Shown: positions 1 through 10,915 of the stretch, in pieces
Layout: each line of letters begins with the position of its first letter
How positions within the stretch are numbered: the stretch's first letter is position 1
Assembly (NCBI GenBank): GCA_029237695.1
Contig: CM055274.1
Coordinates: 18,341,505 to 18,405,504, forward strand
DNA: 64,000 nt
Direction of reading: 5' to 3'
DNA from: Conchocele bisecta
Taxonomy: Eukaryota; Mollusca; Bivalvia; Lucinida; Thyasiridae
The notes under the pieces: model-generated
The model's database searches: none
What the model was told of the DNA's origin: nothing
Seen by the model: only the letters and a program-made list of their open reading frames with translations
Program-made: the position numbers and the translations under genes

Positions 1-255
1 AATATGTTAATCCTGACACAGATTAGATTTTCAAAAATTTATCGCATGGAAACTAATTTTGATCAATAGTAAAATGTGCATTTGTCGTGTAAATTGATCA
101 ACACGTGACTGCAGCTTGCTGGGATATATGGTCATTTGAAAGTCGTTAATCAGCGGTGTATAGAGTTGGTCACCAAGCAACAAATTTAATGGGTCCTTGT
201 ACATTTTATATTGCCGCTGTAAAATTGTGTTTGTTCTGTAAAACGTATATGCGGA
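1..255. other. AT-rich sequence, nothing recognised
   Basis: No open frame, repeat pair or RNA-like fold stands out before the first palindromic repeat at 256. Confidence 0.4.
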
Positions 256-488
256 TGTGACTGGAGTTATGGGGCTTATGGGTTTTGTGGCCAGTGTAGA
301 TCCAGATCAGGCTGTGCATCCGCACAGTCTGATCAGGATCTGCACTGTTCGCCATTCCATCATTGAAGCGACTGTCATGCTTCTAACATGCAATATAGAT
401 TGTTATCAGGCTACAGGAGTGTGATACATGTATTTGATCAGGAGCTACACTCGTCACAAATCGCATAAGCCCCATTTTCCCAGTCACA
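256..488. repeat. MITE-like palindromic repeat, family P1
   Basis: The ends are inverted copies of each other (TGTGACTGG at 256, CCAGTCACA at 488). Each arm contains a second short palindrome built on GATCCAGATCAG / CTGATCAGGATC. The same organisation recurs at 13,786, 33,634, 39,360 and 60,551, so this is an interspersed non-autonomous DNA element rather than a gene. There is no coding potential. Confidence 0.75.
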
Positions 489-588
489 ACCATGTCTGTC
501 GTGAATGATGTGGAAAATGGACAACACTTGAGTTCATTCAGAATTCAATTACATGTACAGATAAATTAGACATAAACTTTTCAAAATT

Positions 589-820
589 AAGCCTCTCACC
601 CCTAAATAATAGGGATGGAATGTTATAAAGTTAATTTCCTGATCAATCCAATTGTTACAAAATGATTTTCAGACTAGTCCATTAATGAATAGGGAGTGTT
701 TTTGTTCTCAAAACTATGAAAATGACTTGCAAAAAGTGCAGATCCTGATGAGACGGCTCATCTGGATCTACACTGTTTGCCAATACCATTATACAGGTCT
801 GTGGTGTTGGAAGGGTTAAA
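589..820. repeat. MITE-like repeat, family P2 (TTAACCCTTTCA ends)
   Basis: This degenerate copy shares its interior (GATTTTCAGACTAGTCCATT, then an AGACGGCTC block) with copies at 3,193, 4,273, 20,138, 34,618 and 63,444. Better-preserved copies end in TTAACCC and GGGTTAA, which suggests TTAA target sites. It is non-coding. Confidence 0.7.
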
Positions 821-834
821 AAAACACTCATATG

Positions 835-940
835 TTCTGTGAGTCTGGTTTAACGTGGTTTGACTGTATATGTATTTCTGTTACATAATTACAAAATTAG
901 AAACTGTGAGTCTGGTTTAACGAGGTTTCACTGTATATAT
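835..940. repeat. Two tandem units ending in TTTCACTGTAT
   Basis: Two imperfect units starting at about 839 and 906 carry GTGAGTCTGGTTTAACG followed by a GGTTT-CACTGTAT-type end. This end resembles the termini of the repeats at 3,412-3,718 and 59,119-59,320. Confidence 0.45.
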
Positions 941-1087
941 AATTTGTTTCATAATTGACAATATTATACATGTATTAGTTCATTAGAACATGTACGTGTA
1001 GATAACTACAAAGGTTTATATTTTTGTATGAAAATAAAATGATTAAAACTTCATTAATGTTATTATTTGTCTTACACGCCAGCCATA

Positions 1088-1333
1088 TATGAGACAATCC
1101 ATGTGATTTTGTACCTAAGAAAATGTGTGCTTTTTCATGAAAATATTGATAGAAACAGTTACTGCGATATGTTCTGTAAATGATGTAAAAATTTATTAAA
1201 ATATTCAGAGCATATATGGAATAGAATAGAATATAATTCCACATTTGCTCTGAAAATATTCTCAATTTTTGACGGAAATTATCACAAATTTTGTCAATAT
1301 ATTTCAATAGTTATCACATGGCTCGTCTCATAT
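1088..1333. repeat. MITE-like inverted-repeat element, family P9
   Basis: Ends TATGAGACAATCCATGTGA and its inverted counterpart near 1,315-1,333 bound an AT-rich interior. A second, better copy lies at 35,274-35,524. The 110-residue minus-strand open frame inside it is a by-product of the repeat. Confidence 0.6.
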
Positions 1334-1492
1334 GTTGTTGTCCAGTTTGTAGCTGGCTCACTTAATAATGTGCATGCTTCTGTTCAATGCTACCTGGGTT
1401 TGATTCTTTGGCCAGGGTAGTATGTGAGATGGTATGTCGGTCGCCAGATCGTACAAGTGGGTTTGCAATGGATACTCTGGTTTCCTCCCACA

Positions 1493-1662
1493 TTAACCCT
1501 TACTACGCTGAATTAAAATGTCCTCTTCTGGAAATGCTTTATTTTCAATATTTCTCAACAAAAACCTGGGTTTGACAGCACATGAGAATCGTCTCCAGTG
1601 GAGACGATTCTCATGTGCTGTCAAAACCAGGTTTTTGTTAAAAATTAAAGCAAAAATGAAAT
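1493..1662. repeat. MITE-like repeat, family P7, with long perfect hairpin
   Basis: The core 1,557-1,639 is a nearly perfect hairpin of about 83 bases whose arms read GACAGCACATGAGAATCGTC and its complement around a short GTGG loop. The outer TTAACCCTTACTACGC end recurs at 43,235, 23,614 and 35,868 with diverged hairpins. Confidence 0.65.
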
Positions 1663-1682
1663 ACAGCTCGGGTGCTCGTTTG

Positions 1683-1946
1683 TAAATGTAAATGCTTGGA
1701 TTTAACAGGAACTGGCTCGATGACCTTGCAGATCGTCTCCCAAGAAGGGAGAAAGGAAGAAGGTGGATACAGAGGAAACCGGCACCAGGGGGCATTGCTC
1801 TTATTAGAATAGTCCCCTCTGGTTCTTTAACGTGCACAGACTGATAAACAGGACCGCCTTTTAAAGTCCCCATCCGAAAGGACTAGTAGAGCAGTATCTC
1901 GGAAATACTGACGCCTGGAAATGAACCCTGAATCGAACCCGGGTCG
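1683..1946 (-). repeat. tRNA-derived SINE-like repeat
   Basis: Read on the minus strand it has a polymerase III B-box-like GGTTCGATTC in its head and ends with the same tail (GCAAGGTCATCGAGCCAGT, then AAATGC) as the repeats at 1,949 and 40,358. The middle part differs from those copies, so it may be a related subfamily or a composite. Confidence 0.55.
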
Positions 1947-1948
1947 CC

Positions 1949-2177
1949 AGCGTAAAGTAAAATGCTTTGATTTAACGACCGCACTGGCTCGATGACCTTG
2001 CATGTCGGGACCGACTATTTAAGTCCCCAGCCGATAAGACTAGGCTAGCACGAAGTTCGTCTTGCCCAAGGACACGCCGAATCGACCATTCGTAGCGGTC
2101 GATGTGGGAATCGAACCCGTGGTCTCTCCCGGTCCGCTCTACATACTGACCTAATCCGGCCACCTTGGTCGCCAGCG
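1949..2177 (-). repeat. tRNA-derived SINE
   Basis: On the minus strand it starts with a tRNA-like head (A-box-like block near GGATTAGGTCAGTATGTAG, B box GGTTCGATTCC). It continues with GTCCTTGGGCAAGACGA, a sequence of a kind conserved in the body of several animal SINEs, and ends in the same tail as the copy at 40,358-40,560. The head does not fold into a complete functional tRNA and has no CCA context, so it is a SINE and not a tRNA gene. Confidence 0.7.
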
Positions 2178-2568
2178 TAAAATATCTTTGTAAAATACAT
2201 GTATATAGTTCTTGTGGAAAAATCATAATGAAGTGGTTTACTATTTTGGAATAGAGAATCATTTGTACCATGGTGTGTTCAACATGCGCGCCAAAATAAA
2301 GGCATTTAAAATGCTCATGGTATGCATTGAGTTAAAAATAATAATTTTATGAGTAAGATCAAACGTGATTGCCCAGCAGCGGTAGCCTATTTGGCCTGCA
2401 AGGAATGACCATTACAATAACGGACACCGTATGTGGTCATTTTGGGCATCAATCTCACAAATTGGGCCATATTTTATAACTGACCAGCTTAGATTATGAT
2501 CAACTGCTACTCTCCTGTACCGTGTTAATATTCCCCATCTTTCACAAGATGGTTCATTCGCTGAATGG

Positions 2569-2632
2569 CGACCAGTGTAGACCCAGATCAGCCTGCGCGG
2601 ATGCGCAGGCTGATCTGGGTCTGCACTGGTCG
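2569..2632. repeat. Near-perfect 64-bp palindrome (P1 core)
   Basis: CGACCAGTGTAGACCCAGAT runs into its own complement with one mismatch around a short GGAT centre. It is the isolated core of family P1 without the outer ends. Confidence 0.7.
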
Positions 2633-2639
2633 AAAAGGA

Positions 2640-3190
2640 AATAACATATGTGTTTGCGATGTTGGCCATTATTATTTCAATGCATGCGGGTTTCCAACCA
2701 TTACAGTCTCGTTTCCCTCATGTCTAATGTATTTCTACATTTTATGTGGCCAAAAAACCAACAAAGTCGCCTAATGACCAAACGATTTGAAATCAAAACC
2801 AGTTTTATTGCTCGCCATTTCACTTTGATATAGATCTACTGAAATCATTCCAATAAAACTGATACTTGTACCAACTTTTGATGCATTGCCAGTGAGAATA
2901 TATCGTTTATATTGTCAGAATAAAAGGGCGTTCAAATAAGAATACATAAAAGTCTGCACCGTGTGTTCCCATGCACATATTTAACAAATTTCCAGTTGAA
3001 AACCTAACAAAATAGACATTCCTGACACCGTATCCAACATATTGACTCACATCTGATTCATTCATTAGTTACAGACAGGTAGCACTTCAAATGCTCCCGT
3101 ATCGTCCGTCTGAAGTATTTGAGGTGTTACGTTTCCGCAACTTCTGAGCTTCTTTTCCTCATTATGGCATATTTCCGATACTGCTTTCAA
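2640..3190. other. AT-rich sequence, nothing recognised
   Basis: Short open frames only; no repeat partner seen within the window. Confidence 0.35.
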
Positions 3191-3192
3191 GG

Positions 3193-3407
3193 TTAACCCT
3201 TTCACCCCTAAGTAACTGGAATGGATTTTAATATGTTACTTTTGCAACCAATCCAATTGTCACAAAATGATTTTCAGACTAGTCCATTTATGAAAAGGGG
3301 GTGTTTTTGTTCTCAAAACTATGATAATTACTTGCAAAATGTGCAGATGCCGATGAGACACTGTTTACAGACACCACTATAGAGGGCTGTAGTGTTGAAA
3401 GGGTTAA
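3193..3407. repeat. MITE-like repeat, family P2
   Basis: Starts TTAACCCTTTCACCCC and ends TTGAAAGGGTTAA, giving short terminal inverted repeats flanked by or including TTAA. The interior matches the other P2 copies. Confidence 0.7.
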
Positions 3408-3411
3408 ACCA

Positions 3412-3718
3412 GTTACAGTTGAATCTCTATATACCGACTGACACCCTGGCGGTACCCATGGTGTTCGGTATTGCGATGTGCAACTGTACCGCACATGGTA
3501 CCAGCCCAGCTCTTCCAACCGTTCCATGCTGTGGCCCTGACAGCTGGTCATTGATTGATTACAGTGGGCACTGGCTATACCGAATACCCTCGCGGTACCC
3601 AGGGTGTTCGCTATAGCGAGGTGAAACTGTACCACATATGTACCAGCCCAGCTCTTCCAACCGTTCCATGCTGTGGCGGTACCCAGGGTGTTCGGTATAG
3701 CGGGGTTTCACTGTATAT
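3412..3718. repeat. Tandem and inverted repeat element with CACTGTA ends
   Basis: It contains two copies of a unit of about 140 bp sharing ACCAGCCCAGCTCTTCCAAC and GGTACCCAGGGTGTTCG. The outer ends (TTACAGTTGAATCTCTATA and GGGGTTTCACTGTATA) are inverted. It resembles the TACAGTG-ended MITE at 59,119-59,320. Open frames across it are repeat translations. Confidence 0.55.
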
Positions 3719-3840
3719 TTCCGTAACTATGGCAATGGATATCTGAATTGATTTCAAACTTCAAACATTTTGCTGTATTTCCATAAATGCCTGCGAACTG
3801 ATTATCCGGTTAACGCGATCGGTAACGAGCGCACTTTAAA

Positions 3841-4046
3841 ACAGGGCCGGATGCAGGATTTGAATAAAGGGTGGGGGGCGTAGATGAGGGGGGTGTGGGG
3901 GTCCTCCCCCAGAAAATTTAGAAAATTGAATTGCCTCAGATGCATTTTCCTGGCATTTGAGAACAAAATGAGTAAAAAAATCATTGCTTCGTCAAAAATA
4001 GGGGTGGCGTACGCCCCCACGCCCCCCCCCCTGGATCCGGCCCTGT
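3841..4046. repeat. MITE-like repeat with CAGGGCCGGAT ends
   Basis: ACAGGGCCGGATGCAGG at the left is inverted as CCTGGATCCGGCCCTGT at the right. The interior has G-rich and C-rich blocks near each end. Similar G-run elements lie at 8,549, 20,530, 29,702 and 43,588. Confidence 0.6.
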
Positions 4047-4272
4047 GACTTATCATCAGTGCGGCCCCAGGTTCGGTCCTCAGTCGGGGCAGTATGTGAG
4101 CTGGTATGGTGGTCGCCAGATCGGACAAGTGGGTTTCCTCCGGGTAATCTGGTTTTCTTCCTCAATAATGACAGGTCATACGCCTTCATCTGTGCCAACG
4201 AAAGCATTTGTATAAATACTCTCGCGCTTGTTTGTAATCGTGGTAAAATAAATACAGTTTTAATAACGTTAT

Positions 4273-4511
4273 TTTAACACCACATACCTGTATAGTGGTA
4301 TTGGCAAACAGTGTAGATCCAGATGAGCCGGCTCGTAACGAGCCGTCTCATCAGGATCTGCACATTTTGCAAGTAATTTTCATAGTTTTGAGAACAAAAA
4401 CAACCCCTTTTAAAAAATGGACTAGTCTGAAAATAATTCTGTGACGGTTGGATTGGTTGGAAAATTAACATATCAATGTCCATTCTAGTTACTTAGGGGT
4501 GAAAGGGTGAA
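4273..4511. repeat. MITE-like repeat, family P2
   Basis: A nearly complete copy in the opposite orientation to that at 3,193. The interior holds a GAGCCGGCTCGTAACGAGCC palindrome. Confidence 0.7.
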
Positions 4512-4882
4512 ACCGTTACAATTTACACAATATTCTCTGCAGATGCGGTAACCAAACATCGACGTTTGATGTAAAAACAAATGAATGTTTTTCAAAATCG
4601 ATATTGGCTAACTAGGGAGTGGGATAAGGGCCAAAGTCTGAGAGCAGGACGGAATTATTACGTTTTATTACCAGCTCATTGACTCGTCTTTCTCGTAATC
4701 AATCAGCGCGTAACTGGTCGTGAAATCGACACATTCCAGTTGAGTCGCCCCCGGGAAATGTGCCACGGAATGAGGGATCGTAGCTAGTTATTTCCCTTTG
4801 CAAATCTATCTTTACAGATCAGGTCCGATATTGTATTTTACCGTTTATTTGTAACTGCATTCTGATTACATACATTGATATT

Positions 4883-4950
4883 GCGAACAGAGTAGACCCA
4901 GACCAGACTGCAGCACAGCTGTGCAGTCTGATCTTGGTCTACACTGGTTG
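4883..4950. repeat. P1-core palindrome
   Basis: A palindrome centred on GCACAGCTGTGC with arms of the GTAGACCCAGACCAGACTG type, an isolated P1 core. Confidence 0.55.
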
Positions 4951-5007
4951 TAATAACATTATTATGTGTGGAAAATGGATCCGGCAAATAATCTCCGTCC
5001 TAGACCA

Positions 5008-5302
5008 GTAGCCTATTTCACCAACATTGTAAAGTATACTTATTTAGCAAAGTATACTTTGACGGAGAAATTTTCAATTTAAGGATACATTTATTAATTT
5101 TTATTATACTGAATTTATCACAGCCATTTTGGCTGTGAAAATGTAATAAATTCAGTATAATAATTCTGCATCCTTTTAATCATCAAATATATGCAGTCCT
5201 TAGTTCTATATGAAATAATGCATTTCCGGAAAAATCAATGATTACTCCCTCAAAGTATACTTTGCTAGATAAATATAATTTGCAATGTTGATGAACTCGG
5301 CT
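5008..5302. repeat. MITE-like repeat, family P3 (about 295 bp)
   Basis: Terminal inverted repeats of about 35 bp begin GTAGCCTATTTCACCAACAT and include AAAGTATACTT. The centre is another hairpin (TATACTGAATTTAT with its complement). Copies occur at 5,686, 18,591 and 34,674. Confidence 0.75.
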
Positions 5303-5685
5303 AGAGATTACGCATATACATGGGATCATCTGGATCAACACTCGTCACAAATACTATAGAAATGATTCCTTTTCATAACAATCGCTGCTCCATTCGCCCT
5401 TATTATAAGTAATCAGATCCTAAACAATTTGCACCGGATTTCTATAAATAAATTCAAAGGGAGATAACTAGCTTCGATCCCTCATTACACAAACCTTCCA
5501 CACCACAAACCAAAGACAACAAACCCGCCGTCCGTCCGTCCGATTCTTTACATTTTGCCGATTTTTTATGTTACGAATTAAACTAGAAGTGTGGCCCAGC
5601 TTGCAGCCAAAGAAATCGAGGAACCTTTGAAAGCACAGAGGGCCAGAGAAGCGTGGAGTTGCCAAATCATGAACACAGACCATCA

Positions 5686-5958
5686 GTGGCCTACTTCACC
5701 AACATTGCAAAGTATTCTTATCTAGCAACGTATACTTTGGGGGAGCAATTTTCAATTTTAGTATAAATTTATTATTTTTTATTATACTGAATTTTGGCTG
5801 TCATAATGTAATACAATCAGTACAATAATTCTGCATACTTTTAATCATCAGATATATGCAGTCGTTAGTTCTATATGACATAATGCATTTCGGGAAAAAG
5901 AAATGATGAAATACTTTGTTAGATAAGTATACTTTGCAATGTTGGTGAAATAAGCTAC
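5686..5958. repeat. MITE-like repeat, family P3
   Basis: P3 copy shared with copy B (18,591-18,863), so it was present before the duplication. Confidence 0.7.
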
Positions 5959-6239
5959 ATATCAATGTGTGTGTGTGTGAATTATCAAGCAGATCCATGT
6001 AAGGAAACAACAATTATTTGATATTCACCCGAGCGTTAAGATTTCGAACGCAATTTATGTGACGATGACCGTGGGCTCAGGACTATCGTGGATCTGTCAT
6101 AGGGCAGTATATAGAGGACCATTTTTGTTTGTGTGTTTATTGGTGTTTGTATTGGTGTTTATCTAAGGTCAATTAAGGCCGGGCCAACGGGTTAGATCCG
6201 GCATTTAACCTGCTACATTTGTGTGTGTGTGTGTGTGTT

Positions 6240-7012
6240 GTGATACCCAAAATAATAACGGAATATTTACATCGAAAAATATTTACTCTGCCCTGAAATT
6301 AGAATAACCTGACCTGGTGCCAGGTCCATACCACACCAAAGCCACTTGGCACCTTCCCCTAAAAGTAATAGGATAACGAATAATCATAATACTCACATAA
6401 AAAATATACCCAGATTCAACTGTCACATACAAAATGCCAAAGACGTATGTGCGGGCCAAACCAGGTATCCAGTCGGGATTCAGGTAAGGATGAACCCTGG
6501 TCGTTAAATTACCCATCGCATGCTCCCACCTGCCACCCACTATAAGACATTTGCCCGAGCATTAAGGTTTCGAACGTACCAAGTATGTGACATTGACCCT
6601 AGGCTTAGCAGGATCGGGACGATCGTGGATTGGTCACAGGGAAGTAGAGGACCATTTGAGCAATGCGTTTGTGAAATATCAAGTAGATCCGTGCAAAGAA
6701 ACAGAAATGATAAATAATTTACCGAGCGTTAAGGCTTTCACAGCACTTTAGCGGGGGCCCGAGGATCGTGGATTTATCACAGCATGATGGAGGACTATCA
6801 GAGCCCTCCTCACCATTCAGTGACGGGAGCATAGCAAATCCTCGGAGTGGTGGCGGGGAGTTTGCTCATTGACCCACATATCGGGACTTGGTTCGCCTCG
6901 TCTGGGTTTTACCTCTGGTTACTGCCCTCCATACAAGAATGCTAACGACGTATGCGAGACCAAACCAGGTCTCCGTTTGGGATTCCGTTAAATTACCCAT
7001 CGCATGCTGCCA
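6240..7012. repeat. Composite interspersed repeat
   Basis: The 6,244-6,500 part (ACCTGGTGCCAGGTCCATACC and flanks) recurs at 16,360, 19,150 and, inverted, at 33,220 and 44,690, so it is dispersed as well as duplicated. The rest pairs with 19,430-19,955 in copy B. Two related sub-units (GAGCATTAAGGTTTCGAACG and GAGCGTTAAGGCTTTCACAG) suggest internal tandem origin. No coding capacity is supported. Confidence 0.6.
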
Positions 7013-7013
7013 C

Positions 7014-8474
7014 CTACGGGGCGTCATGCAGGACAGGTTAATTATGTGTACAAAATTCGAGTTTTTTAACACTAAAAATCACAAAATTCAATTCTGTGTC
7101 ACAAAATTCAATTCTGTCAATTCTGTGTCACAAAATTCAATTCTGTGTCACAAAATTCAATTCTGCATACGTTTCGTATACAAAATTCATTTTTGTTATA
7201 AAGGATTCAATTTTGTAAGACAGAATTGAGTTTTGTGAAGAAAATTCAGTTTTGTGGGACAGAATTCATTTTTGTCCACAAAAATTAGTTTGCGTAGGAT
7301 AGTCTATGTCATCTCTACGTTGATTGGTTGAGATCGGTCTTAGTCCATTTTACTAGATGGTGGAGTACACTTGCAGGTTTAAATATTTCAATGCGAAAAT
7401 ATAACCCAATATATCAATATTATACTGCTTTATGGACAGTTATTTTGGTTATATTTTGATTACAAATGAGTGGTCACACCATATAAGCATATATACTTTG
7501 AAGGAGAAATAAGAAAAATATTCAGAATTTTCCCTCAATTATGTAAACAGGGTCAAACATAAAGTAGCCGGGACATAGCTAGACCTGAGAGCTTGCCCAT
7601 ATATAGAGAATACCAGACTAGTGTATTTTGATATCAAGTTTATCAGGCAAGGCTAGGAAACGCGTAGGAATTCCTACCGTTTCCGAGCCGAGCCTGATAA
7701 ACTTGATATTAAAATACACTAGCCTGGCATTCTATTTATCAGGTAACGTTTTATGCTCGAAAATGACATTAGATGACGTCGTATTCTAACAGTAGATCTA
7801 ACCTTGTGAAACAAATGGTATTGGATCTGTGTCTACTAGTTGCGAAGTTACGTGTTCGCAACTATGTGTCTACATGCATTATTTACAGTATACACCATCT
7901 TAGTATCCATGGTATCTACACAAATACTACAAATGGTTTCCTCAAATGGCCCAATACACACATTCTGTTTATAAACACAGACTGCAGTCAGAACACAGGC
8001 CACAGCGCGTGTATTATTGATTTAACTGGGGCAGATGTACCTTGCGATACACAATAAATGACGTCAGTACTCGCGGAAGATCTACATGTACATGAATTAT
8101 GTGTACACTTATAACGCAAATGAGTTTAAATACGAATGGGTTTGTCAACGTTTGACTGTTTGGAGATAGTTGAAGCAAAATGGCAGAATGAGAAATGAAT
8201 CATCGGCAGAATGAGAAATGAATCATCGACATTGAATGTGTAGATCGGCGACCGTGACCCATTTCTCCAGTGCAGTTTCTGACCAATGGTAGTCCTTCTT
8301 ACATGCGTGTGCAGAATTGAATTTTGTTACACAGAAATGACAGAATTGAATTTTGTGACACAGAATTGAGTTTTGTGGCACAAAAGTGAATTTTGTGACA
8401 CAGAATTGAATTTTGTGGCACAAAAATGAATTTTGTTGACAAAATTGAGCCATGTCCCACTTGGCGCCCCGTAG
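7014..8474. mobile_element. Foldback-like insertion element
   Basis: The ends are a 10-bp inverted repeat: CTACGGGGCG at 7,014-7,023 and CGCCCCGTAG at 8,465-8,474. Inside each end lies an array of a 17-18 bp unit: ACAAAATTCAATTCTGT repeats at about 7,078-7,270 and the complementary ACAGAATTGAATTTTGT repeats at about 8,310-8,450. Thus the whole ends form long, array-built inverted repeats as in foldback-type transposons. Copy B (19,937-19,975) has no insertion: its CCCACCTGCC corresponds to CCAC on both sides here, so the likely target duplication is CCAC. The interior contains a separate palindrome (7,601-7,737) and no recognisable protein gene. Confidence 0.75.
7601..7737. repeat. Palindromic repeat (GAATACCAG ends)
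   Basis: Arms GTGTATTTTGATATCAAGTT and its complement meet at a CGTAGGAATTCCTACCG centre. Related copies are at 9,127-9,282 and 21,074-21,230. Confidence 0.65.
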
Positions 8475-8548
8475 CCACCTGCCACCCACTGCCAAGGATA
8501 TGACATTTTGTTTTTGGACAATTGTACATGAATTGACACTTGAAATGG

Positions 8549-8870
8549 TGGGGGGGGGGGGGGGGGGTGGGGGGGGGGGGGGGCCCAATCGTGAGGGCCC
8601 AAAGGGCCCGATTTTTGCTAGGGGGGTCCGGGGGACATATGCTCCCCCGTAAATTTGTGAAATATAAGAGGCGTGAAACGGCATTTCCTGGCTTCTGAGG
8701 TCCCAGTCTTGAGGACTCAAAGGGCCTGTATGTTGCTAGGGGGCACGGGGGCATGCTCCCCTGGAAATTTTTGACATCTGAGAGGCGTGAAACGCTATTT
8801 CCTGCATTCTCAGCAAGTTTGAGGATGATAATTTGTGCTTTATTATGGGGGGGGGGGGGACTTCCGCCGC
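8549..8870. repeat. G-run element with two tandem units of about 120 bp
   Basis: A run of more than thirty G with one T is followed by two units sharing GAGGCGTGAAACG and CATTTCCTG. The copy in the other duplicate is at 20,530-20,830. Proline-rich minus-strand frames are read-through of the G-run. Confidence 0.55.
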
Positions 8871-9126
8871 CCCTGGCATTATCACGTAACCTGCGCTGGA
8901 TTTACCGAATACGTACAGACTGATAACATATTGGTGTATCAGGCATTGACCTGATACAAACATCTTGGTTACAACGAAGTGAAAACGAAATTCCATTGGT
9001 CGGAAGACGTCACGTGACGTTACCGAATGACGTCAGTGTAATAACACAACGTAAACAAGTCCGCGTTCTGTCCATAGATAACTACGTCATCTGTGGTCAT
9101 TTTAGAGCATACAACGTTACCTGATA

Positions 9127-9282
9127 CATATAATACCAGCCTAGTATATTTTGATATCAAGTTTATAAGGCTCGGTCGGAAACTGTAGGAATTCCTCGGC
9201 AATCCTCGGAATTCCTACGCGTTTCCTAGCCTTGCCTGATGAACTTTATATCAAAAGACACTAGCCTGGTATTCTCTATGTA
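9127..9282. repeat. Palindromic repeat (GAATACCAG family)
   Basis: AATACCAGCCTAGTATATTT at the left is inverted as the CACTAGCCTGGTATT right end. The equivalent in copy B is 21,074-21,230. Confidence 0.65.
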
Positions 9283-9367
9283 TATACGGATTACCAACCT
9301 AACTCCGATTTTGTAGGTTAACTCCTGATTACACAGCAAAGTGTGCCACATATCATGCAATTCATAT

Positions 9368-9715
9368 GAAAAAATACATATGTTGTTCATATGTAGAACA
9401 TATGAAAAACATATGAATTACATATGTAATTCATATGAAAAGAGCACATATGCAGTTCGCATGATGTTCATGTGAATTTCATATGAAGACTTTTCATATG
9501 AATTTCATATGAATAATTTGCATATGAAACTCATATGAAAATTGTATATATGTAAAAGCATTGTACTTGGTTCTACATATGAAATTCTTATATATGATTT
9601 TGCATATTAAATGCATATGAATATTTTGCATATGAATTGCATATTGACTCGCTTTATGTCACTTACATATGAACCTTTCTTATGAAATTGATATTAAAAA
9701 CATATGAATTTGATA
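9368..9715. repeat. CATATG-rich block
   Basis: The hexamer CATATG, usually continuing as CATATGAA or preceded by TT, occurs many times within about 350 bp at irregular spacing. It is preserved in copy B at 21,565-21,935. Because spacing is irregular it is not a simple tandem satellite. Confidence 0.7.
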
Positions 9716-9721
9716 TGCGGC

Positions 9722-10292
9722 ACTACTTGACGGATTGTAACCAAATTTGGTATACATGTTTATCACGGCAAGCCGAAGAAGCCTATTGATTTTCGATGAC
9801 TTATCTCCCCTTGGCAGCCATTTTTATTTTTCGCACTCTGTATCCTTGTCCACGCAATATCTCAAGTTCTACTTCACCGCTCGTAACCAAATTCGGTTTA
9901 CATGTTTATCACGGCAAGACGAAGAAGCCTATTGATTTTGAAGAATTTCCGATGACCTATCTCCCCTTGGCGGCCATTTTTATTTTTCGCACTCTGTATC
10001 CTTGTCCACGCAATAACTCAAGTTCTACTTCACCGATCGAAACCAAATTCGGTAAACTTGTTTATCATGGCCAGTTAAAGAAGCCTATTGATTGTCAATA
10101 CGTATCTCCCCTTGGCAGCCATTTTTAATTGTCGCACTCTGTATCCTTGTCCACGCAATAACTCAAGTTCTACTTGACCGATCCGAACCAAATTTGGTTT
10201 ACATGTTTATCACGTCAAGATGAGTTATCTCCCCTTGTTGACTGGCCTTGCCTCGACGGGCGTATATTGTGACCTTCAGCACTCTTGTTAAT
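9722..10292 (+). mobile_element. Tandem-repeat element, pearl/Helentron-like (left end lost)
   Basis: Three to four units of about 150-160 bp share CACGCAATAACTCAAGTTCT and TTATCTCCCCTTGGCAGCC. It ends CGGGCGTATATTGTGACCTT then CACTCTTGTTA. The copy at 22,271 keeps the matching start TTTTTATACGCCCGTTTG. Short tandem cores between fixed ends, without target-site inverted repeats, are a feature of bivalve pearl-type, Helentron-related elements; the family assignment is inference. Open frames through it are repeat translations. Confidence 0.55.
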
Positions 10293-10830
10293 GAATAAAA
10301 AAAAAAAGTCACCCGGCCTCCCCAAAAAATTATTTGATGAAATTCCATCAAATATTGATTTTATTGCGATGTTTTTTTTAAATTTGTTGACCGATTTTCA
10401 AAATGTAACTTTTGTTTTCTTAGTTACATCATTTCCACGCTACCTAGCCAGGTTTCGGAGTTAATTTCCAAAATTGTCATTTTCGAGAAACCCGGTGAAG
10501 CTTCAGCTCTTATTTGCCCCATGTTAAATTGCGATAGTAATTTTTTTCCCCAATGCAATCATATTTGATGGATTTTCATGAAATACAAAATATTAGGGAG
10601 AGTGACTTGTTTATTATTGATGAAAAAGTACTTTCATTTAAATATTTTTTAGATTTAATGTGTTTAATAACCAAACGTTAGTTGGCAGCAAAATGTGGAA
10701 CAGACAGTAGGCGTTATCCCATTGAAATCTAAGGATATTTTTTGTTCGCAAATCTGATTATTTTCGGTTATTTCTCCGGGCTTACAGAAATGTACAACAC
10801 TGATCAGGATCTACACTGGTGACTCGTGGA
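10293..10830. repeat. Diverged P6 palindromic repeat
   Basis: Sequence pairs with 24,765-25,300 in copy B and with one arm of the full palindrome at 50,604-51,185 (AAAGTACTTTCATTTAAATA, GGAACAGACAGTA). Confidence 0.55.
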
Positions 10831-10915
10831 ATAAGGCCGGTTTTGTCAGATCCAGACACAAAGATCACTACGTAGTCCATGTCGCCATGACAGGTAACAT
10901 AGGGAACATAGGCGA

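Noticed and set aside
1949..2177. Possible tRNA gene on the minus strand (also 40,358-40,560)
   Set aside because: A- and B-box-like motifs are present but the cloverleaf is incomplete and the same downstream body follows in both, as in a SINE.
7078..7270. Possible CRISPR-like array (also 41,531-41,906)
   Set aside because: Units are diverged, adjacent and without unique spacers; the context is a eukaryotic mobile element.
8223..8754. Overlapping proline-rich minus-strand open frames of 151-165 codons
   Set aside because: They translate the long G-run and the foldback array; their composition and repeat origin explain them.
9796..10128. 110-codon frame with repeated peptide FIFRTLYPCPRN (also at 22,434)
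   Set aside because: It is the translation of the 157-bp tandem cores; the peptide repeat follows the DNA repeat and frames break between copies.
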